Source: Alphaproteobacteria bacterium (GTDB lineage Bacteria > Pseudomonadota > Alphaproteobacteria > RF32 > CAG-239). From it: a stretch of 10,094 bases of DNA. The notes below the pieces were generated by a model. The model made no database searches. It worked only from the letters and a program-made list of their open reading frames with translations, and was not told the origin of the DNA. Location of the stretch: assembly GCA_003542415.1 (NCBI GenBank), contig DPKR01000113.1, positions 1 to 10,094 of the forward strand, written 5' to 3'. Shown here one piece after another: positions 4,919-10,094 of this stretch (within the stretch, counting starts at the first letter, position 1; each line of letters starts with the position of its first letter). A program made the translations under genes and the position numbers.

Positions 4919-5457
4919 TGCTTTTCATCAAAGAACCAACGCTTGACTTGTTTGAAAAAGCGAAATATGGTTTGCTTGAAGTCAAAGAAAATCCGACACC
5001 GTTTGACATCAGTGCGGCTAAAAAAGGGGCAGAATTTGCCTTGCAAAATTTTGAGGGTTATTTAGCTTATTTGAACAAAAATAAGTCCGAAACACAACCT
5101 GAGGGACGTGTTCCTTCAACAGTTCTGTGGCTCTTTGATGATGAACAACTTGTCGGTGTTTTTGATGTTCGGCACACCTTAAATGAGTTTTTACGCCAAA
5201 GAGGCGGACACATTGCCTATGAAATTATTCCATCCAAACGAGGGCAAAATTACACCTTAAAAGGCTTAAAGCTTGTTTTGGATTGGTGCAAAGAACATTT
5301 AAATCTTGGTGAGGTTTTGCTCTTTTGCGATGAAAGAAACATTGCCTCGCATAAGGTTTTGGAAAAAGCTTTAGAAACCTTCGGCGGAAAACGTTTACTG
5401 CCGCACGAGGCTGAAGGAAACATTGAATGCGGCTATTGGCTTAAAACAAAAGCTTAA
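4918..5457 (+). CDS. GNAT-family N-acetyltransferase
   Basis: A soluble 179-residue protein resembling the predicted GNAT acetyltransferases of the COG3981 type. The recognisable part runs from VPSTVLWLFDDEQLVGVFDVRH (65-86, the beta2-beta3 region), given here only to mark the fold, through GGHIAYEIIPSKRGQNYTLKGL (96-117, beta4 and the acetyl-CoA loop) to CDERNIASHKVLEK (137-150, the beta5-alpha4 segment with its typical N-x-A-S). The acetyl-CoA loop is unusual: RGQNYT stands where the family normally has R/Q-x-x-G-x-G/A, so the last Gly/Ala is Thr and the preceding Gly is Asn. Substrate unknown. It is translationally coupled to the CNNM gene: stop and start share one base (TAATG) and AGAGGA (4906-4911) lies 6 nt before ATG. 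It ends 2 bp from the convergent MORN-type gene, with no terminator in the gap. Confidence 0.8.
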   Translation: MLFIKEPTLDLFEKAKYGLLEVKENPTPFDISAAKKGAEFALQNFEGYLAYLNKNKSETQPEGRVPSTVLWLFDDEQLVGVFDVRHTLNEFLRQRGGHIAYEIIPSKRGQNYTLKGLKLVLDWCKEHLNLGEVLLFCDERNIASHKVLEKALETFGGKRLLPHEAEGNIECGYWLKTKA

Positions 5458-5459
5458 AG

Positions 5460-5942
5460 TTATTGCCTTTGATATCCGTAAGAATCGGCAACGGTTTCCG
5501 TACCGTCATTAAAATATTTTTCGTTCGTGATACCGCCGTTTTTATCATAAAGCTTCCAGCGGCCGTCGATTTTGCCGTCTTTATAGTAGGCCTCTTCCTC
5601 TAAAAGCCCGTTTTTATAATATGAAACAACTAAACCATCTAATCTGCCATTTTTATAAAAACTTTCTTCTTTAAGTTGCCCGTTTTCATAATATTCTTTT
5701 CTTAAGCCGTTGGCTTTGCCGTTTTTGAAATAGGCCATCATTTTAAGGTGCCCGTTTGAATATTCTTCTTTGATAATGCCGGTATATGGTTCAAATTTAT
5801 GTGTTGTGCAGATTGTTATGCCGTGTTCTTTATTACAATACAAATTTTTTGTTGTTGTGATTGTGACACCGGACTCTGCCGACAAAGCAAAGGCTTTTCC
5901 GCAATAAAACACAGCCGTCAAACATATTAATAATCGCTTCAT
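5460..5942 (-). CDS. Exported MORN_2 / YwqK-like repeat protein
   Basis: A 160-residue protein. Residues 1-19 are a signal peptide (basic MKR, hydrophobic core, FCGKAFA-like ending in AFA before LSAES), so it is probably periplasmic or surface-exposed. Residues 56-148 are four 24-residue MORN_2-type units, for example YYENGQLKEESFYKNGRLDG. Cys36 and Cys45 precede the repeats and could form a disulfide. Such proteins are often labelled YwqK-family antitoxins, but no toxin gene is adjacent and a secreted antitoxin makes little sense; a binding or scaffolding role is more likely. ATG 5942 has GAGG 5 nt upstream and a TATAAA box lies just before that, without a convincing -35. It starts 49 bp after the AsmA-type gene on the same strand with no terminator between, so co-transcription is possible. 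Confidence 0.82.
   Translation of the reverse strand: MKRLLICLTAVFYCGKAFALSAESGVTITTTKNLYCNKEHGITICTTHKFEPYTGIIKEEYSNGHLKMMAYFKNGKANGLRKEYYENGQLKEESFYKNGRLDGLVVSYYKNGLLEEEAYYKDGKIDGRWKLYDKNGGITNEKYFNDGTETVADSYGYQRQ
5499..5777 (-). repeat. MORN_2-like 24-residue (72-bp) coding repeats
   Basis: Three full units (residues 56-79, 80-103, 104-127) and one incomplete unit (128-148) follow the pattern Y-x-NG-x-L-K/E-x-E-x-Y/F-K-NG-K-x-x-G. The units are diverged at DNA level, so this is an old protein repeat rather than a recent tandem duplication. Confidence 0.82.
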
Positions 5943-5991
5943 ATCAACCTCACACTTTTATAGTCTACTTTTAAAAAAGCTATTTGTCCAG

Positions 5992-8900
5992 TTAATTCCG
6001 TTTGATGCTCCCTTCGATCAAAACCTCACCGTCTATCGGTTTGAGTAAGGGCTTTGTTTCATTTTTTATTGTTTCTGTTGTTTTTGATTTATCCCCATGT
6101 CTTGATATTGTTCCGCTCGGAGCAGTTCTTGCCACATAATCATCATCAGGCTCAATAAGCAACGGAATGTTTGGAACAACGATAACCTCCTCGGATTCTT
6201 CTTTGATGCCAGGTGTTTCATTAATTTCTTTTTCAGGTTCTTCAATAACAACTTGTTCTTCTTTCACTGCTTCTGCTTCTGGTTCTGTTTTTGTTTCTTT
6301 TGCTTCAATAAATTTTTTAGGCAGATTTTGATCTTCTTTCACCTCCGGTTCAGAAAGCTCCGTGTCTTTTGTTTCGTTTTCAGATGGTGTAACTTCTATT
6401 TGTGTTGCCTTTTCTTCTTTTGCTTGAGCTTCTTTCTTGGAAGAGGTCCTGTGCTTACCTGTTTGTTCAAAATAGACAACATCTTGAACATATTCAAATA
6501 ATTTTTCCAAAGTTGAATCTAACTCATCCAATTTTTCCTTAGCTGTCTTGCTAAGGGCCTTGATGTTTTCACAGTTTTTATCAAGTTGTATAATTTTTTC
6601 ATCCTCTTGGCTTTGTTCCGCAATTTTAAGAGCCTGATTATAGATATCGTAAATATCTTGGATAGAAGTTTCAATACTGCTTCGCATCGTTTGAACTTCT
6701 TCCAAATCATTTAAGGTCACAAGTGAACCAAGTTGCATCAAACGCATTGTATAAGCATTTAAAGTATTTTGATAATTTGTCGATTTTTCAGATGCATTTT
6801 GATTTATGCCAGCAATAGCTTTCAGTTCTGAGGAAATATGCAACCTCAAATCAAAAATATAATTATCATCCAACTTTTTGATAAGTTCCGGCAAAAGAGG
6901 CTCATACACATCTGTTTGAAGTTTAATATTGTCAATATCTTTGTGCGTATATTCCGTATATGCAACTGATTTTAAATCTTTAAGCTTATCGGTAATATCT
7001 TTTGCTTGAATAGATACACTTTCATAAACACTATTAACGCGTGAATCAAAACTCTTTGGCTGATAACGTTCAATTCGAGGCATAATCTGCTCACTCACAA
7101 GTCTCATTTGTTCATCAATTGTATCTTGTGCCTTTTTCATGCGGGTTTGCAATATTCTAAGACGTTCTTCCTCACGTTGTTTTCTCTCTTTTTCAATTTG
7201 TGCCCAATGAGAATCATATTTATTCTTCAAATCAGAAGCATCAACCACAAGTTTGGGATTGGCAAGGCTGTTTTCAAATTTAAAATGAATCGGCAAAATT
7301 TCATCTTTAATACGTTCAAATATCACATCAAAGTTTGCATTTGTATCCCAGTTTTCAAGTGTTCCATTTGCGCGCCAATCAATTGTTGCAAGATCTGAGG
7401 TCATAACAGCATTTTGAACATCATATTTGCCTTCCGAGAACACAATATCACCACCGATTAAATCAAAGTTGCTTTGTCCTGAAGATAAATTATTTTCTAA
7501 AAATGTTTCCAAATTATCGGAATGCGTTCTCTTTGATAAATCGTCTTCCATCATTTCAATATCAAGACCTTTGAGAACCACATTTGATATATCAAAAGAT
7601 GCGTTTGATTTTATCGTTTTTATAAACTCAGACTCGGTTGAAATCCCTCCCTCAAAATGCGCTTTGAAATTCAACTTTCCGCGTTCAATGTTATAAACTG
7701 TCCCACCAAAATTTTCAAGCGGATAATCAGTGATTTCAAAATCTCCTTTAATTTTAGGCTTTGCCGTCATATCAATCGAAAAATTACTTTTAATCGGCGA
7801 TTCGCTTTTTTGTGCTGTAAAGTTTCTCACATCAATAAAGCCGTTTTTATTTTCAAGTATAAAATTAACATTCTCTATATCATCGTTTAAGTAACTCAAA
7901 TTTTTGATAGAAAACTTTCCGCTTAAATCAAACTTCTTAAAAGTATCATAGTTAACGGGAACCTTACTCCATTCCGGTTTTTCTAAGAAAGTGTGACTAT
8001 CTCTGCGAGACTTTGTATTTTTCTTTTTTTCTGGTGTAAAAATAAAACGATCAAATTCAAACATATTGGCTTGAACATTTGCTTTAATTTTTGGTTTTGC
8101 CGAAGTCTTTTGGTATGTAAAGGCGCCCGTAAAATTATTGAGCCCGATAAAAGCATTCATATTTGTTGCGCGCCAATTGGCAAAACTGCCATCAACATCA
8201 GCTTTGAAATTAAAAATGCTGGCGGCTAAATCGCTTGGAGCGTAATCTAAGTTGATTTGATTTGAAAACTCAATAAAATCTGGCGTTTTCAAATCAAACT
8301 TCCCTCGCCAATATAGTTTGTTGTCTTGCGTATATAAGCGTCCGTCATATGTTCCTGATGTCTTTTCAATTTTTGATGAAATGTTCACATTTGCATTTTC
8401 AAATGTGCCTGATAGTTTACCATTTAAGCTCATATCACGCGCCATATTAAACAGAGGCCAATCCGGCAATTTAATGCCCGTTTTATTAACAAACGAAGCA
8501 AAATCATTTGTTTGAATATCATATGTCAGATTTTCAAATGTCGGCGTGGGTGAAATGCTGCTAACTAAGCCGTTTGCGCTGACATGAGCCGAGGCAATTT
8601 GCTCAATATCAAGCTTCTTTATTTCTATTTTTCCTTGATCACTGCTCATATTCAAAACAAGATTTTCAAAAGGAACTTTGTTGTAAATACCCAGTTTCAA
8701 ATTCAAATCTGCCTGAACATCAACATCATTTAAAAATTTGAAGCTCGTCAAAAAGTTATTTATTTTCTTCAAAACCGGCTCAGCTTTATCTTCTTCGTTC
8801 GTTTGCGGCAAGTAATTATCAAAATTAATGTTTTCACTCTGAAGAGATGCAAAAACGCTTGTTCTTCTATCTCTTCTGACGCCAAGGGCGCCTGTCATTT

Positions 8901-10094
8901 CAATTTTATCAACACTGAAATCAAACGGAAGGATTTTAATCTGATTTAGGTTGCCGGACAGACCAAATGAAGCTCTGGCGTTTCTATATGTGCTTTGAAC
9001 ATATACCGTCGGTTTGCGTCCGATAAACTCCAAAAACTTCAAGAAATCTTGGCTCAATCCTTGAACTTTCAAATCATAAGATAATTTTTTTTCATTTTCA
9101 AAAACATCACCGCTCAGAGTAACATCTGTATCACCGGGGAGTAAGCCTGAAAGATTTTTAACCGTCAAGAGATTGTTGATAAAATCAGCACTGATTTTAA
9201 AGTTGCGGATAACTTCACCGTTATAATGCGCACGCGTTGCCATCACATCGGCAATCAAATCGTAATCAAAGTTTGGTTCAAAAGCTTTTTTACCACCGTC
9301 AAATTTTTTCAAATACTCCAAAAGAAATGCAGTAAACGGCATAAGATCCAGATCCGTCATTTCAAAAGCCGTTTCGATTTTCTTACGTTCGTTTCCGTCT
9401 GCTTTAAGCGGAATCAAAACCTTACCTGAGCCCGCCATATTGTCACCGTATTTGACAACAAAGCTCGAAAGATCTACTTGGTTCGGATTAACCGCAAGCT
9501 CAATAGACGCCGCCAAAGGATAATTATATTTTTCGGGTAATAAATTTTGACTTGAAATTGTGTTTAAGAAAGTTGAGGGCTTTTGCGATTCAACAGTGAA
9601 ATTACCTTGAATCTCGCTATTATTTGATAAAACGGACCCGTCAAAACGAGCATAGCTGTCAGATGTCGGGTGTGTTAAAACTAAATTAAGCGAAGTCGCA
9701 AAACTCTCTGAAAGCGTTCCGACATTTAATGCAAAACCTGCAGGATTTTCATCTTTAATAAAATTACCGTCAATTCTGAAAGGGCCGGACAAACTTTGAG
9801 CCGTAATATCGGCATTTAACTTTTTGAGTGTGATATCCATATTCAGTTCTTTATTGATGATATGGACGGTCGAATTTTGAAGCATAATGCTGTTAAAGGC
9901 AATATCAACACCAGCAAAATCAAAATTTTGATCATCTCCGATTTGAGAATACCAATTCGTTTTTCCGTTATTTAAAAATTCAACAAGAATTTTGGCATCA
10001 ACCAAATTCATATTATCAATAACAAAGCGCTTATGTATCAGTGGCAAAAGGCTTAAATCGGTCACTATTTCTTTGATTTGTGCCAACGGTTCGC
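5992..10094 (-). CDS. AsmA-family envelope protein with coiled-coil and acidic tail, 5' end outside the window
   Basis: More than 1,360 residues are visible and the frame is open to the window edge (codons for Glu and Pro precede the TTG at 10086), so the N-terminus with its expected membrane anchor is missing. The first visible residues match the end of the AsmA N-terminal module: EPLAQIKEIVTDLSLLPL, then a segment ending NGKTNW. About 950 residues of beta-rich AsmA-like repeats follow (roughly 7220-10094). The C-terminal AsmA module includes SNASFDISNVVLKGLDI (near 7600) and FSEGKYDVQNAVMTSDLA (near 7410). AsmA proteins are inner-membrane anchored and reach through the periplasm; the family is linked to lipid transport and outer-membrane homeostasis. 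Unusually, about 260 residues of charged coiled coil (about 6450-7230) and about 150 residues of Glu/Lys/Pro/Thr-rich tail (5992-6450) follow. No frameshift is apparent. Confidence 0.86.
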   Translation of the reverse strand, partial: EPLAQIKEIVTDLSLLPLIHKRFVIDNMNLVDAKILVEFLNNGKTNWYSQIGDDQNFDFAGVDIAFNSIMLQNSTVHIINKELNMDITLKKLNADITAQSLSGPFRIDGNFIKDENPAGFALNVGTLSESFATSLNLVLTHPTSDSYARFDGSVLSNNSEIQGNFTVESQKPSTFLNTISSQNLLPEKYNYPLAASIELAVNPNQVDLSSFVVKYGDNMAGSGKVLIPLKADGNERKKIETAFEMTDLDLMPFTAFLLEYLKKFDGGKKAFEPNFDYDLIADVMATRAHYNGEVIRNFKISADFINNLLTVKNLSGLLPGDTDVTLSGDVFENEKKLSYDLKVQGLSQDFLKFLEFIGRKPTVYVQSTYRNARASFGLSGNLNQIKILPFDFSVDKIEMTGALGVRRDRRTSVFASLQSENINFDNYLPQTNEEDKAEPVLKKINNFLTSFKFLNDVDVQADLNLKLGIYNKVPFENLVLNMSSDQGKIEIKKLDIEQIASAHVSANGLVSSISPTPTFENLTYDIQTNDFASFVNKTGIKLPDWPLFNMARDMSLNGKLSGTFENANVNISSKIEKTSGTYDGRLYTQDNKLYWRGKFDLKTPDFIEFSNQINLDYAPSDLAASIFNFKADVDGSFANWRATNMNAFIGLNNFTGAFTYQKTSAKPKIKANVQANMFEFDRFIFTPEKKKNTKSRRDSHTFLEKPEWSKVPVNYDTFKKFDLSGKFSIKNLSYLNDDIENVNFILENKNGFIDVRNFTAQKSESPIKSNFSIDMTAKPKIKGDFEITDYPLENFGGTVYNIERGKLNFKAHFEGGISTESEFIKTIKSNASFDISNVVLKGLDIEMMEDDLSKRTHSDNLETFLENNLSSGQSNFDLIGGDIVFSEGKYDVQNAVMTSDLATIDWRANGTLENWDTNANFDVIFERIKDEILPIHFKFENSLANPKLVVDASDLKNKYDSHWAQIEKERKQREEERLRILQTRMKKAQDTIDEQMRLVSEQIMPRIERYQPKSFDSRVNSVYESVSIQAKDITDKLKDLKSVAYTEYTHKDIDNIKLQTDVYEPLLPELIKKLDDNYIFDLRLHISSELKAIAGINQNASEKSTNYQNTLNAYTMRLMQLGSLVTLNDLEEVQTMRSSIETSIQDIYDIYNQALKIAEQSQEDEKIIQLDKNCENIKALSKTAKEKLDELDSTLEKLFEYVQDVVYFEQTGKHRTSSKKEAQAKEEKATQIEVTPSENETKDTELSEPEVKEDQNLPKKFIEAKETKTEPEAEAVKEEQVVIEEPEKEINETPGIKEESEEVIVVPNIPLLIEPDDDYVARTAPSGTISRHGDKSKTTETIKNETKPLLKPIDGEVLIEGSIKRN

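Noticed and set aside
5430..5470. Terminator between the GNAT gene and the MORN-type gene
   Set aside because: Only a 4-bp AT-rich stem (GCTT/AAGC) is present, without a GC core or a clear T-run on either strand.
6253..6501. Phe/Cys-rich plus-strand frame
   Set aside because: It is the antisense shadow of the Glu/Lys-rich tail of the AsmA-type protein, whose GAA/AAA codons read as TTC/TTT on the other strand.
10084..10086. TTG at the right edge as the true start of the AsmA-type gene
   Set aside because: The frame is open further upstream and the membrane anchor expected at the AsmA N-terminus is missing, so the gene continues past the window.

Overview
The window looks like a chromosomal piece of an AT-rich Gram-negative bacterium. 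The lipopolysaccharide gene kdsA and a very large AsmA-type envelope protein show a diderm cell. The AT-rich genes and hairpin-rich intergenic repeats fit an uncultured or host-associated alphaproteobacterium, but that placement is an inference and no rRNA is present to test it.

Layout from left to right. Positions 1-270 are non-coding: a hairpin-rich stretch (about 32-123), then AT-rich DNA with a good sigma70-type promoter. That promoter reads into a possible 43-codon small gene (271-402) closed by a strong intrinsic terminator (419-456). An MFS transporter (428-1624, minus) runs divergently from kdsA (1757-2602, plus). kdsA converges on a small exported protein made of 11-residue tandem repeats (2630-2980, minus), and the two share a bidirectional terminator.

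The most unusual region is 3062-3425. A complete tRNA-Ser(GCT) gene lies on the minus strand. Its last 19 nucleotides plus its terminator are present a second time 215 bp away, as a 64-bp direct repeat. The two copies differ only in the 8-nt terminator loop, which is exactly reverse-complemented in one of them. Between the copies is about 150 bp of hairpin-rich, apparently non-coding DNA. This resembles a minimal tRNA-targeted insertion or a short interspersed element that carries a tRNA end.

From 3516 a strong promoter drives a two-gene operon: a CNNM/CorC-HlyC membrane protein with a CBS pair, and a translationally coupled GNAT acetyltransferase. Two genes converge on it from the right: a secreted MORN_2/YwqK-like repeat protein (5460-5942, minus) and, upstream of that, a large AsmA-family protein (5992-10094, minus, 5' end cut by the window). 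The AsmA protein has an unusual C-terminal coiled-coil region and an acidic Lys/Glu/Pro-rich tail.

The common theme is the cell envelope: Kdo synthesis for LPS, AsmA-type envelope maintenance, a membrane ion-transport-type protein, a drug/metabolite exporter and two small exported repeat proteins. No defence system, CRISPR array, transposase or integrase gene is visible.
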